In this document: in pieces, positions 18,797 through 29,828 of the stretch
Numbering within the stretch: the first letter of the stretch is position 1
Layout: each line of letters starts with the position of its first letter
Assembly (NCBI GenBank): GCA_023437305.1
Contig: JAEZGN010000022.1
Location: forward strand, 124,001-188,000
Direction of reading: 5' to 3'
Length of the DNA: 64,000 nucleotides
Source: Bacteroidota bacterium
GTDB lineage: Bacteria > Bacteroidota > Bacteroidia > Bacteroidales > Dysgonomonadaceae
Notes under the pieces: model-generated
What the model saw: the letters and a program-made list of their open reading frames with translations, nothing else
Databases searched by the model: none
What the model was told of the DNA's origin: nothing
Made by a program: the position numbers and the translations under genes

Positions 18797-21700
18797 ATGA
18801 AAAGAAAGATTAAGAACAGATGTTTAAATGTATTCCTGCTATTTATGCTAGGAATATTGGTATCAACATCAAATATTTTTGCGCAAGGCGGAAATATCAC
18901 AGTTAAAGGAATTGTAAAAGATAACAATGGAGAACCTATCATTAGTGGTAGTGTTGTTGTTAAGGGTACAACCATAGGTACTGTAACCGATGTTGATGGT
19001 AATTATGTGATTAATGTGCCTTCCAATGGTACATTGGTATTCACTTATGTAGGATTCAAAACACAAGAAGTTTCTGTAGCCGGAAAATCTACAATTAATG
19101 TCACATTGGAAGAAGATACCGAAATGTTGAAAGAAGTTGTAGTAATCGGATATGGTAGTGTTAAGAAAGAAGACCTAACAGGATCAGTGACGGCTATTTC
19201 TGCTAATTCTCTTGCGAAGGGTATGGCTACGTCAGCTTCTGACCTTTTAGTGGGAAAAGCTCCCGGGGTAAGTGTTATTACAGACGGCGGAGCTCCCGGA
19301 TCGGCAGCTAAAATACGTATTCGTGGAGGTTCTTCCATGAAAGCTAGTAATGATCCGCTAATTGTTATAGATGGAGTACCGGTAGATAATACGACTTCTA
19401 TCAATGGAATGGCGAACCCTTTGGCATCAGTTAATCCGAATGATATAGAGAGCTTTTCTGTATTGAAGGATGCTTCAGCTGCTGCTATTTACGGTTCCCG
19501 TGCTTCAAATGGGGTTATTATTATTACAACTAAAAAAGGTAGTTCGGGTAAACTAAAGGTTAATTACAGTGGAACATTCTCTATTAGTAGTAAAACTGAC
19601 GACATTGATGTAATGAGTGCTAATGACTTCAGATCTTTTGTAAAATCGAAATATGCAGAAGGAAGCAGTCAGGTGGCAGCTCTTGGTGAGTATAATACAA
19701 ATTGGCAAGACGAAATTTTCCGTACGGCTTTTAGCACCGATCATAATATTAGCTTGGGAGGAACAGCCGGAATGTTACCTTACCGTGTATCGGTTGGCTA
19801 TACAAATGAAAATGGTATCCTTAAAACTTCAAACATGGAACGTTGGACTGGAGCTATAAATCTAAATCCAAAATTCTTTGACAACCATTTAAGTGTTCAG
19901 TTGAGTGTTAAAGGAATACATAATAGAAACCGGTTTGCCGATACCGGAGCAATTGGAGCTGCAGCTGAGTTTGATCCTACTCAACCAATATATGATACAA
20001 CCGGGAGTGAGTATGGTAATGGCTACTATATGTCTCTTAAAAAAGATGGAAAACCAATTGATATCGCATTGGCTAATCCGGTGGCAATATTAGATCAGAA
20101 AAGTGACAAGTCGAGAGTTCAAAGAAGTATAGGGAATCTCCAATTCGACTACAAAATGCATTTCTTACCTGATTTGAGAGCAAATTTGAATCTAGGATAT
20201 GATGTTTCTAAGAGTGTTGGATGGGTTAATATTGAAGATAATTCGCCAATGAGTTGGGTGTGGGGTAACTATAAGACCGGATTTGGAGATAATAGAGACT
20301 ACACGCAATTGAAGCGGAATCAATTAATGGATTTTTATCTCAATTATGTTAAAGAAGTAAGTCGTCACAAATTTGATGTTATGGCAGGTTACTCTTGGCA
20401 ACATTTTTACAGATCGGAATCTAATGTATACCCATATTCAAAAGCAAAACAAGAAGAAAAAGGTGAGACATATTACAAAGAGGGAGATAGCTATAAAACA
20501 GAAAATTACCTTATATCTTTCTTCGGGCGTTTCAACTATACATTTGCAAACCGCTATTTGTTAACAGCTACGCTTCGTAATGATGGATCATCTCGTTTCA
20601 GCAAAGACAACCGTTGGGGATTATTCCCTTCTGTAGCCTTAGCTTGGAGAATGACAGAAGAATCATTTATGAAAAATCAAAGTTTGCTTTCAGACTTGAA
20701 ACTTCGTTTAGGATACGGTATAACAGGACAACAAAACTTAGGAACTGGAGACTATCCTTACATGGCTAAATATCAATATAGCAAACCGGGTGCAAATTAT
20801 TATTGGGGAGATGAAGAAGTACAGTTAATTCGTCCGAATGCATATGATGCTGAGCTGAAATGGGAAGAAACTACGACTTATAATGTTGGGCTAGATTATG
20901 GATTTTTAGGAAATCGTATTTCCGGAGCTGTTGACTTGTATTATAGAAAGACAAACGATATGTTGAATGAAGTACCTATTCCTGCCGGGTCAAACTTCAG
21001 TAATGTCTTATTAACCAACATTGGTAATATGGTTAACAAAGGTATTGAGTTTAGCATAACTGCTCGTCCTATAGAAACAAAAGATATTAATTGGAATTTG
21101 TCTTATAATATATCTTACAACAAAAATGAAATAACCAAACTTGCTGATGATCCTACTAGCATATTCAGATGGGGTGGTATCACAGGAGGTACAGGAAACC
21201 AGGTGTTGGTACACAAAACAGGTCAACCTTATGGCACATTCTATGTTTATCAGCAAATATATGATGCTGCCGGAAAACCAATAGAAGGAGCTTATGTAGA
21301 CCAAAATAAGGATGGAACTATAGATGGAGAAGACCTTCGTCCATACAAAAAAGCGTCTCCCGATGTATACATGGGATTATCTTCTCAATTCTCTTACAAA
21401 AACTGGGATTTTAATTTCGCTTTACGTGCTAGTTTTGGAAACTATGTATATAATAATATACAATCGAATCGCGAAGCTTTTGGCGGTGCATGGTTGATGG
21501 ATCCAACCGGATTCTTAAAGAATAGAGTAAACAGCGCTTCTTATACTAATTTTAGTCAGGCCCAGTTTATCTCTGATTACTATATACAGAATGCATCTTT
21601 CTTGAGAATGGATAACATATCTTTAGGATATACATTCTTGAACCCATTCAAAGGTCTTCAGTCTGCTCGTTTGTATGCGACTGTTCAAAATCCTTTCGTT

Positions 21701-21808
21701 ATTACCAAATATAAAGGCCTAGATCCTGAATTTAACAACGATGGTATAGATAATAATATTTATCCTCGTCCACGTATCTTTATGCTTGGTTTAAGCCTTA
21801 ATTTCTAA
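18797..21808 (+). CDS. SusC/RagA-family TonB-linked outer-membrane receptor
   Basis: About 1003 residues from the ATG at 18797 (MKRKIKNRCLNVF...), which gives a clean signal peptide ending near SNIFAQ. An ATG 8 codons upstream would disrupt it. The order is a CarboxypepD_reg-like beta-sandwich (ITVKGIVKDNNGEPIISGSVVVKGT...), a TonB-box-like EVVVIGYG, then the plug domain starting SVKKEDLTGSVTAIS with IRIRGGSSMKASNDPLIVIDGVP, and a 22-strand barrel ending MLGLSLNF. With SusD it imports oligosaccharides across the outer membrane, powered by TonB. The SusE-like and GH97 genes downstream suggest alpha-glucans (maltooligosaccharides) as substrate. It is the first gene of the locus, 19 bp before susD. 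Confidence 0.95.
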   Translation: MKRKIKNRCLNVFLLFMLGILVSTSNIFAQGGNITVKGIVKDNNGEPIISGSVVVKGTTIGTVTDVDGNYVINVPSNGTLVFTYVGFKTQEVSVAGKSTINVTLEEDTEMLKEVVVIGYGSVKKEDLTGSVTAISANSLAKGMATSASDLLVGKAPGVSVITDGGAPGSAAKIRIRGGSSMKASNDPLIVIDGVPVDNTTSINGMANPLASVNPNDIESFSVLKDASAAAIYGSRASNGVIIITTKKGSSGKLKVNYSGTFSISSKTDDIDVMSANDFRSFVKSKYAEGSSQVAALGEYNTNWQDEIFRTAFSTDHNISLGGTAGMLPYRVSVGYTNENGILKTSNMERWTGAINLNPKFFDNHLSVQLSVKGIHNRNRFADTGAIGAAAEFDPTQPIYDTTGSEYGNGYYMSLKKDGKPIDIALANPVAILDQKSDKSRVQRSIGNLQFDYKMHFLPDLRANLNLGYDVSKSVGWVNIEDNSPMSWVWGNYKTGFGDNRDYTQLKRNQLMDFYLNYVKEVSRHKFDVMAGYSWQHFYRSESNVYPYSKAKQEEKGETYYKEGDSYKTENYLISFFGRFNYTFANRYLLTATLRNDGSSRFSKDNRWGLFPSVALAWRMTEESFMKNQSLLSDLKLRLGYGITGQQNLGTGDYPYMAKYQYSKPGANYYWGDEEVQLIRPNAYDAELKWEETTTYNVGLDYGFLGNRISGAVDLYYRKTNDMLNEVPIPAGSNFSNVLLTNIGNMVNKGIEFSITARPIETKDINWNLSYNISYNKNEITKLADDPTSIFRWGGITGGTGNQVLVHKTGQPYGTFYVYQQIYDAAGKPIEGAYVDQNKDGTIDGEDLRPYKKASPDVYMGLSSQFSYKNWDFNFALRASFGNYVYNNIQSNREAFGGAWLMDPTGFLKNRVNSASYTNFSQAQFISDYYIQNASFLRMDNISLGYTFLNPFKGLQSARLYATVQNPFVITKYKGLDPEFNNDGIDNNIYPRPRIFMLGLSLNF

Positions 21809-21827
21809 CATTAAACAGATTAAGAAC

Positions 21828-23453
21828 ATGAAATTATTGAAATATAAATTAATGGGAGTTGCGGTGCTTGCTTTATGTGCACTGGCAATAACATCATGTA
21901 CCGATGATTTAAATACACTTCCTATCGACCCGAACGAAGTTGTAGGAGAAACTATGTATGGTAAAGAAATAGGTGCTTATAAATCAGGCTTAGCGAAAAT
22001 ATATGCAGGTCTTGCTATTTCGGGTAATAAAGGTGGAGATGATGAGTCGGATGTAGCCGGAGTGGATGGTGGTAGTCAAGCTTCATTCCTTCGTGGATTA
22101 TGGAATTTACAGGAATTACCAACAGATGAAGCTCATTGCTGCTGGGGGGATATTGGTATAAATGACTTTAATACTCTTGCATGGAATTCTACAAATGTTT
22201 TTGTAAAAGGGTTGTATTACAGGCTATATTATCAAATCAATTTGGCTAATGAATATCTTCGTGAGACAACAGATGATAAATTAGCATCAAGAGGAGCTGA
22301 TGAAAGTGTGAGATCAGATGTTCGAGTTTTTCGTGAAGATGCTCGTTTTATGAGAGCTCTGGCTTATTACTATTTGCTTGATATGTTCCGTAATGTACCA
22401 TTTGTTACCGAAGAAAGTACAGTAGGGAAAAATGCCGCTCCTCAAATAATGGCAAAAGAATTGTTTGCTTATGTTGAAAAAGAATTGACCGAATGTCAGG
22501 ATGGCTTATTGGATCCTTTTGTAGGATATGATAGTAAAAACTATGGACGTGTGACTAAAGCAGCAGCTTGGGCTCTTCTTTCTCGATTATATCTCAATGC
22601 TGAAACATATATCGGAGAAAAAAAATATACCGAAAGTTTGACATATAGTAATAAAGTATTAGGTGTAGGGTATGAACTGGAAGCAAAATATGCTGATATA
22701 TTTAAAGCCGATAACGGTAAGTCTAAAGAAATGATTTTCCCAATACGTTACGAAGGCGTAGAAACTCAGACTTGGGGTGGTATGACATTCCTTCTTTGTA
22801 GTACGGTGCCATCTGCTTTGCAGGCTGATATCAATGCTCAAGGGGCATGGCAAGGTAACAGAGCGAGAGTTTCGTTACAGGGAACTTTCACAAAACAAAG
22901 CAGTAATAATAAAGATAGTCGTTATACTATGTTATATCCAAATCTGGCTGACAATATAAATATTGTAGATCCATCAAACTACAAAAATGGAATACCTGTT
23001 GTAAAATTTTCTAATGTCAACAAAGATGGATCTTTACCAGCTAGCAATGTCGTGTATACAGACTTCCCGTTATTCCGTTTAGGTGAAATATACTTAAACT
23101 ATGCAGAAGCTGTCCTTAGAGGAGGAACCGGAGGCTCTTTATCTACAGCACTAACATATATAAACGATCTTCGTAAGCGTGCTTATGGAAATGATGCAAG
23201 TGCAGAAATCCAACAGGCGAATCTTACATTAGACTTTATATTGGATGAGAGGGGACGCGAACTGTTTTTTGAAGCTCAACGTAGAACAGACCTTGTACGC
23301 TTTGATAAATTAACAACCGGAACTTATATTTGGCAGTGGAAAGGTGGTACATATGGTGGAACATCTGTAGATAAGAAGTTCAATATATATCCTATTCCTG
23401 CAGACGATATGGGAGCTAATCCGAATCTTACTCAAAATGAAGGTTATAACTAG
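21828..23453 (+). CDS. SusD/RagB-family surface glycan-binding lipoprotein
   Basis: 541 residues. Lipobox AITSC near residue 24, then the SusD N-terminal start CTDDLNTLPIDPN. Helical TPR-like segments follow, including RDVRVFREDARFMRALAYYYLLDMF-type sequence (about 165-190) typical of SusD, and the conserved C-terminal FPLFRLGEIYLNYAEAVLRGG and ILDERGRELFFEAQRRTDLVRF. It caps the SusC barrel on the cell surface and delivers glycan. The close spacing to susC (19 bp) and the susE-like gene (33 bp) supports one transcript. Confidence 0.95.
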   Translation: MKLLKYKLMGVAVLALCALAITSCTDDLNTLPIDPNEVVGETMYGKEIGAYKSGLAKIYAGLAISGNKGGDDESDVAGVDGGSQASFLRGLWNLQELPTDEAHCCWGDIGINDFNTLAWNSTNVFVKGLYYRLYYQINLANEYLRETTDDKLASRGADESVRSDVRVFREDARFMRALAYYYLLDMFRNVPFVTEESTVGKNAAPQIMAKELFAYVEKELTECQDGLLDPFVGYDSKNYGRVTKAAAWALLSRLYLNAETYIGEKKYTESLTYSNKVLGVGYELEAKYADIFKADNGKSKEMIFPIRYEGVETQTWGGMTFLLCSTVPSALQADINAQGAWQGNRARVSLQGTFTKQSSNNKDSRYTMLYPNLADNINIVDPSNYKNGIPVVKFSNVNKDGSLPASNVVYTDFPLFRLGEIYLNYAEAVLRGGTGGSLSTALTYINDLRKRAYGNDASAEIQQANLTLDFILDERGRELFFEAQRRTDLVRFDKLTTGTYIWQWKGGTYGGTSVDKKFNIYPIPADDMGANPNLTQNEGYN

Positions 23454-23486
23454 TCATCTCAAAAATTAAACAAAACAGATTAGAAT

Positions 23487-24554
23487 ATGAAAAAGTTGAA
23501 TATATTACTGACTTACTTCATTGCCCTATTTTTCTTCGTTGCTTGTACGAATGATGACGATCATCTGAAGCTAGGCGATGAAAACAGTATTGAAAAGCCT
23601 ACGTTTGAACAAAGTACAATTCCAAACTTTGTAATAGACGCAAAGACTAATATGTCTGAAAAAATAGGAACATGGTCATGGACAAGGACTGATTATAATA
23701 TACAGGCAGCTCCGGTATATACTATTGAGGTTGCTACGAACGAGTCTTTTGAGAATCCTCAGGTTCTGATGACTTCAAATTCAGACAAGGCTGATATAAC
23801 ATATAAAGTATTAAATGATGCTGCTCTTTTATTTGTAAAAGAATCTAAAGAAATTACTTTATACTTGCGCTTGAGAACAGGGCTCAACACTGTTGGAACC
23901 GGTCCTGTTTTCTACTCTGATACAAAAAGTGTAACATTCACTTGCTATGTTGCATTTCCTAAAGAGCTATACATGGTTGGAGCTGATTTTGGAAATTGGG
24001 ATTGGGGCTCCAACGGTATAGTTGCACTTACTCCTATACAAAATAATAATGGAGAAGATGGCGCTTTTTGGTGTGTAAGATATCTGACAGCAGGTAAAGG
24101 TTTTAAATGGTCACAAGATAAGACATGGGATACAGCTTTTGGAAAAATGGATTCAAGCATAGGATTTACTAACGATAAAGATGGTAATGCTATCGTAGCT
24201 GAAAACGGACTGTATGTCATATTTGTAAATTACCCGGACAAAACTATTGCTATTCAACCAGCTAAAGTATACGGTATGGGAGATGCTTTCGGAGGATGGG
24301 ATACAGGAAAATATCCATTCACTATTTCAGGAAATAAGGCAAGCATCAAAACTACTGCTGCAAATAATTTGAGAATGTATGTCACATCCGATGCTATTGA
24401 TGCATATAATAGTGATTGGTGGAGACATGAATTCAATATATTCGACGGTAAAATTGTTTATCGTGCTACTGGAGGAGATCAAGCAGCAGTACCTATTGCT
24501 GCAGGTAAAACTGTAACTCTTGATTTCAATGCCGGAACAGGAACAATTGAATAA
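23487..24554 (+). CDS. SusE/SusF-like surface starch-binding lipoprotein
   Basis: 355 residues. Lipobox FFVAC near residue 20. The N-terminal ~120 residues fit the SusE immunoglobulin-like domain (EKPTFEQSTIPNFVIDAKTNMSEKIGTWSWT, then an ITLYLRLRTGL strand). Two CBM-like units follow: ELYMVGADFGNWDWGSNGIVAL (about 150 on) and VYGMGDAFGGWDTGKYPFTISG (about 255 on). The repeated Trp-rich GNWDW/GGWDT loops match the starch-binding sites of SusE/SusF. It is expected on the cell surface to hold alpha-glucan near SusCD. It is followed by a strong terminator at 24580, so GH97 has its own promoter. Confidence 0.88.
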   Translation: MKKLNILLTYFIALFFFVACTNDDDHLKLGDENSIEKPTFEQSTIPNFVIDAKTNMSEKIGTWSWTRTDYNIQAAPVYTIEVATNESFENPQVLMTSNSDKADITYKVLNDAALLFVKESKEITLYLRLRTGLNTVGTGPVFYSDTKSVTFTCYVAFPKELYMVGADFGNWDWGSNGIVALTPIQNNNGEDGAFWCVRYLTAGKGFKWSQDKTWDTAFGKMDSSIGFTNDKDGNAIVAENGLYVIFVNYPDKTIAIQPAKVYGMGDAFGGWDTGKYPFTISGNKASIKTTAANNLRMYVTSDAIDAYNSDWWRHEFNIFDGKIVYRATGGDQAAVPIAAGKTVTLDFNAGTGTIE

Positions 24555-24579
24555 ATTAGATTGATATAAATACTTATTA

Positions 24580-24614
24580 GAAGAGATGGCTGATTGGGTC
24601 ATCTCTTCTTTTTG
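24580..24614 (+). terminator. intrinsic terminator after the susE-like gene
   Basis: A perfect 9-bp stem (24580-24588 with 24600-24608), 11-nt loop, then a T-rich tract. It closes the susCDE transcript. Confidence 0.8.
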
Positions 24615-24618
24615 CTAT

Positions 24619-24640
24619 AATCTGCAAACGTTTGCAGATT
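24619..24640. promoter_or_regulatory. perfect 22-bp LacI-type operator upstream of GH97
   Basis: A perfect palindrome centred on CG, with core TGCAAACGTTTGCA at 24623-24636, 13/14 identical to the site before susC. It ends its core 55 nt before the candidate -7 element at 24692. It lies directly after the susE terminator, so it belongs to the GH97 promoter. Confidence 0.75.
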
Positions 24641-24691
24641 ATTTTGTTTGGTTTACAAGAAAAGGATTCCAACATTAAGGTCTAAATGTAG

Positions 24692-24699
24692 TTTCTTTG
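24692..24699 (+). promoter_or_regulatory. candidate -7 element TTTCTTTG of the GH97 gene
   Basis: One mismatch to TAnnTTTG, followed by TATATA as at the susC promoter (TACTATA). No clear -33, which would fit an activator-dependent promoter. 29 bases before the GH97 ATG. Confidence 0.45.
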
Positions 24700-24706
24700 T
24701 ATATAG

Positions 24707-26944
<2,238 letters not shown>

Positions 26945-26988
26945 AAGGCAAGATACAGTTAGTTATAGGGTTTTGGTTATCTAGGTTT

Positions 26989-27019
26989 GAGCCGCTCCGT
27001 TTGGAGCGGCTCTTTTATT
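26989..27019 (+). terminator. intrinsic terminator after GH97
   Basis: A perfect 10-bp GC-rich stem (26989-26998 with 27003-27012), loop GTTT, then TTTTATTTT. There is no T tract in the opposite direction. Confidence 0.85.
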
Positions 27020-27050
27020 TTATTGATTTACAATTAATAAATCATGAGAG

Positions 27051-28340
27051 TTATTTGCTGGTCATTATCTTTAACACCAACTTGTCTGTTTCCTGCATAC
27101 CTATAGCACCTATACTTGTAAGGTTCTCTATGGTTTTGTCCACGTCGTCATCAACAATACCCTCTAGCGAAGAAACTACTTTCTGCTCCATTGCCATAAT
27201 TGCCGAAAGCACGGCTGTAGACACTCCGCTGGATATCTTCAAGGCACAACTTGGCTTTGCTCCGTCGCAGATCATCCCAGTGATATTGCCAACCATGTTT
27301 TTTACGGCAAATGTTATTTGGTTGTAATCTCCTCCCATCAAGTAAGTTATGCCGCAACTAGCGCCCGTCGCAGCTGCAACACAGCCACATAGAGCCGATA
27401 AACGGCCTAGTTTCTGCTTTATATATACTACTGTAAGGTGGCTGAGGATTAATGCCCTTATCAGACTTTCTTCCGAGCAGTCTGTATCTTCTGCATAGGT
27501 CAGAACCGGCAGCGTTGCAGTAATGCCTTGATTCCCACTACCCGAATTGCTCATTACCGGTATCATGGCACCATCCATGCGTGCATCACATGCCGCGGCA
27601 GTATACGACATCATGTGAGTAAGCATTGAGTCTCCGAATATTTGTTTGCCCAATGCTCCTGTCATTGTTTTAGCTACATTGTGACCATAACTTCCTTGAG
27701 CCGACAGTTTCGAAGCAGTACGGTTTAGTTCTGCCGCCTGAAGAATAAAGCGAATATCTTCTATCGGAGTAGTAGTTGCAAAATCATATACTTTCGAAAA
27801 GGATAATTTTATCTCATCTTTACTCTCTTCGCAATGGTTGCTATCACATTCGTTTATAGTTACTTCGCCATTTTTAGATATATGAGAAAAGTGTGTATGT
27901 GTTCCTTTTATTATGGCTACAGCTTCATTTTCGTTATTAAGGCAATGCACTTCAATATAGAGATTATCATCTATATCTTCTTTAAGTCCTATTTCTATTC
28001 GTTTTTCCGCAATATATTCTTTTCCTGCATCTACATCTTCCGGCTTCAAATCTTTCAGAACCTGTAAGCCATATTCACTTTTACCTATCAAAGCACCTAG
28101 TGCAATCGCTATGGGCAGTCCTACCATCTTTGTGCCCGGAATACCAACGCCCATTGCATTTTTCAATATGTTGGCGCTTAGGTATACTTTTATCTTCTCC
28201 GGTATGGCTTCCAATACCTCAGAGGCTTTGGCTACACATAAGGAGACCGCTATAGGCTCTGTACATCCGATAGCCGGAACAACTTCTTTTTTGATTAAAC
28301 TGATGATTAGACTACGTTCACATTCGTTTAGCATGCTCAT
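27051..28340 (-). CDS. L-cysteine desulfidase family protein (CyuA/UPF0597, serine dehydratase alpha-like)
   Basis: 429 residues. The GCTEP motif (C26) near the N-terminus, SNSGSGNQGI (264-273), and C-terminal cysteines C318, C320, C329, C358 and C365 in CGCVAAATGASCGI and MICDGAKPSC are characteristic of the Fe-S L-cysteine desulfidase/UPF0597 family. Archaeal members convert L-cysteine to pyruvate, sulfide and ammonia, and E. coli CyuA (YhaM) acts in anaerobic cysteine catabolism. The set of cluster cysteines seems complete. A single-gene minus unit with a good -7 element at 28366. No cysteine transporter or regulator is adjacent. Confidence 0.85.
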   Translation of the reverse strand: MSMLNECERSLIISLIKKEVVPAIGCTEPIAVSLCVAKASEVLEAIPEKIKVYLSANILKNAMGVGIPGTKMVGLPIAIALGALIGKSEYGLQVLKDLKPEDVDAGKEYIAEKRIEIGLKEDIDDNLYIEVHCLNNENEAVAIIKGTHTHFSHISKNGEVTINECDSNHCEESKDEIKLSFSKVYDFATTTPIEDIRFILQAAELNRTASKLSAQGSYGHNVAKTMTGALGKQIFGDSMLTHMMSYTAAACDARMDGAMIPVMSNSGSGNQGITATLPVLTYAEDTDCSEESLIRALILSHLTVVYIKQKLGRLSALCGCVAAATGASCGITYLMGGDYNQITFAVKNMVGNITGMICDGAKPSCALKISSGVSTAVLSAIMAMEQKVVSSLEGIVDDDVDKTIENLTSIGAIGMQETDKLVLKIMTSK

Positions 28341-28365
28341 TTAGCTGATTTAGGTTTTATTGAGA

Positions 28366-28373
28366 CAAAGATA
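28366..28373 (-). promoter_or_regulatory. -7 element TATCTTTG of the cysteine desulfidase gene
   Basis: CAAAGATA on the plus strand, a perfect TAnnTTTG on the minus strand, 26 bases before the ATG. No clear -33. Confidence 0.55.
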
Positions 28374-28529
28374 CAGGTTCTTCTTTCTATTTATTGTTAA
28401 AGGCTTCATAAAAAAGGAAAAGCAAAGAAATAATTGACAATAAGTCAAACAATAGATCATGTTTTAGTTTGTCAAAAAATGTAACTAAAGCGATTTTTGT
28501 AATTGTCATATAAACAGATTTTTATCACC

Positions 28530-28581
28530 AAAAGGTGACAAAGGTGACAGTTTTCGACGTTATTTTATTGTGTTACTTTTC
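28530..28581. repeat. dispersed GGTGACA stem-loop element, copy B
   Basis: AAAAGGTGACAAAGGTGACA is repeated exactly as in copy A, followed by a ~20-nt T-rich stretch and TGTTACTTTT, which can fold back on the repeat unit. Just upstream, TCACC-AAAA-GGTGA forms a second small hairpin. It lies in the 538-bp gap 28341-28878, which otherwise holds only the REP-like copy and promoters. Confidence 0.6.
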
Positions 28582-28619
28582 GTTTTATATAACGAATAAA
28601 TAATCAATTATAGTTCTTA

Positions 28620-28686
28620 TCATGCTGAGGAAAGCAAGCATCTAGACTCTCTATCGCAATGAGATACTTTCTTTGTCAGGATGACA
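28620..28686. repeat. REP-like palindrome copy 2
   Basis: A degenerate member of the family at 12401: the left arm reads TCATGCTGAGGAAAGCAAG and the right arm ends TTTGTCAGGATGACA. The arms pair imperfectly around CTCTCTATCGCAATGAG. Confidence 0.5.
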
Positions 28687-28822
28687 AGAAACTTAGCATA
28701 GTTATCGATGAAAGCCTTTCTCTATATATAAGATAAATTTAGAATATAACTTTATAGGGAGAACGATAACAAGATAGCAACAATAGTCTTTTTATGTGCC
28801 ATATAATTCAATAGTCATTTAT

Positions 28823-28853
28823 TTTGACAGTGATAGTTAAAACTGTATTTTTG
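28823..28853 (+). promoter_or_regulatory. consensus Bacteroidetes promoter of the lipid kinase gene
   Basis: TTTG (28823-28826), exactly 19 bp, then TATTTTTG (28846-28853). This is the full sigma-ABfr consensus, 25 bases before the ATG. Confidence 0.75.
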
Positions 28854-28878
28854 TACCGCAAAACAGATTCATTTCATT

Positions 28879-29826
28879 ATGGTTCAGAAGAAAAAAATAT
28901 ATGTAATAATCAACCCTAAATCGGGTACTTCAGCTAAGCAAAATATTCCGCATAAGATTGCTGAAGCATTTGATGCCCATAAGTTTGATGTGCATATTTT
29001 TATTACCGGTTATCCCGGTCATGGATCAGAAATAGCCACTCAGGCGATAAAAGATAAGGCCGACTATGTGGTTGCTGTGGGGGGAGACGGTACTGTAAAT
29101 GAAGTAGGAGGGGCTCTCGTAGGCTCAGATGTAGCTCTTGGTATTATACCAATGGGTTCGGGAAATGGTTTAGGGCGCGACCTCAACATTCCGATCGACC
29201 CGAAGAAAGCAATGGAGATCATATTGGAAGAAAATATAATATCCATCGATTACGGAACAGTGAATGACCGCATATTCCTTTGTACTTGTGGTGTCGGGTT
29301 TGATGCTGAAGTTGCAGCTAAGGTATCGGGCAGAAAAAATAGAGGTTCGTTGATGTATCTCAGAAATATGCTTGAAACATTCTTTCAGCAAAAGCCGCAA
29401 GAGTATATAGTTACATGTCCCGAAGGTACAATAAAGGATAAGGCTTTTGTTGTTACTTGTGCTAATGCGTCGCAATACGGATATAATGCCCATATTGCAC
29501 CTCATGCTGATATACAGGACGGGTTGATGAATGTGGCGATATTAAAACCCCTTTCTATATTGGATGTGCCTCAAACTTCGCTACAATTGTTTACCAAAAA
29601 AATAGATGAGAATAGTAAGATGGTTGAACTTTTGACCAATGAAGTTACTATTATCAGAGAGCAAGCCGGCGTGATGCACATTGACGGCGATCCGGTAGAG
29701 ATGGGAAAAGAAATACATGTGAAAATAATTCCATTCGGATTGAAAGTCCTCGTCCCTAAGAAACCACAAAAGAAACATCCACTTGATCCTCAAGAGCTAC
29801 TGTTGAGGGTTTTAGGTTCTATCTAA
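28879..29826 (+). CDS. diacylglycerol kinase family lipid kinase (DgkB/YegS-like)
   Basis: 315 residues. NPKSG (12-16) and GGDGTVNEV (68-76) are the nucleotide-binding motifs of the DAGK catalytic domain, with IPMGSGNGLGRDL about 20 residues on. The C-terminal beta-sandwich contains MHIDGDPVEMG, the usual end of this fold. It phosphorylates a lipid, probably diacylglycerol, in the cytoplasm at the membrane, but YegS-like specificity varies. A consensus promoter lies directly upstream. The stop is 2 bp from the stop of the convergent DUF5686 gene. Confidence 0.88.
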   Translation: MVQKKKIYVIINPKSGTSAKQNIPHKIAEAFDAHKFDVHIFITGYPGHGSEIATQAIKDKADYVVAVGGDGTVNEVGGALVGSDVALGIIPMGSGNGLGRDLNIPIDPKKAMEIILEENIISIDYGTVNDRIFLCTCGVGFDAEVAAKVSGRKNRGSLMYLRNMLETFFQQKPQEYIVTCPEGTIKDKAFVVTCANASQYGYNAHIAPHADIQDGLMNVAILKPLSILDVPQTSLQLFTKKIDENSKMVELLTNEVTIIREQAGVMHIDGDPVEMGKEIHVKIIPFGLKVLVPKKPQKKHPLDPQELLLRVLGSI

Positions 29827-29828
29827 CG

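Noticed and set aside
26989..27012. GC-rich palindrome as an operator between GH97 and the cysteine desulfidase gene
   Set aside because: It is followed by a T tract just after the GH97 stop, so a terminator explains it fully.
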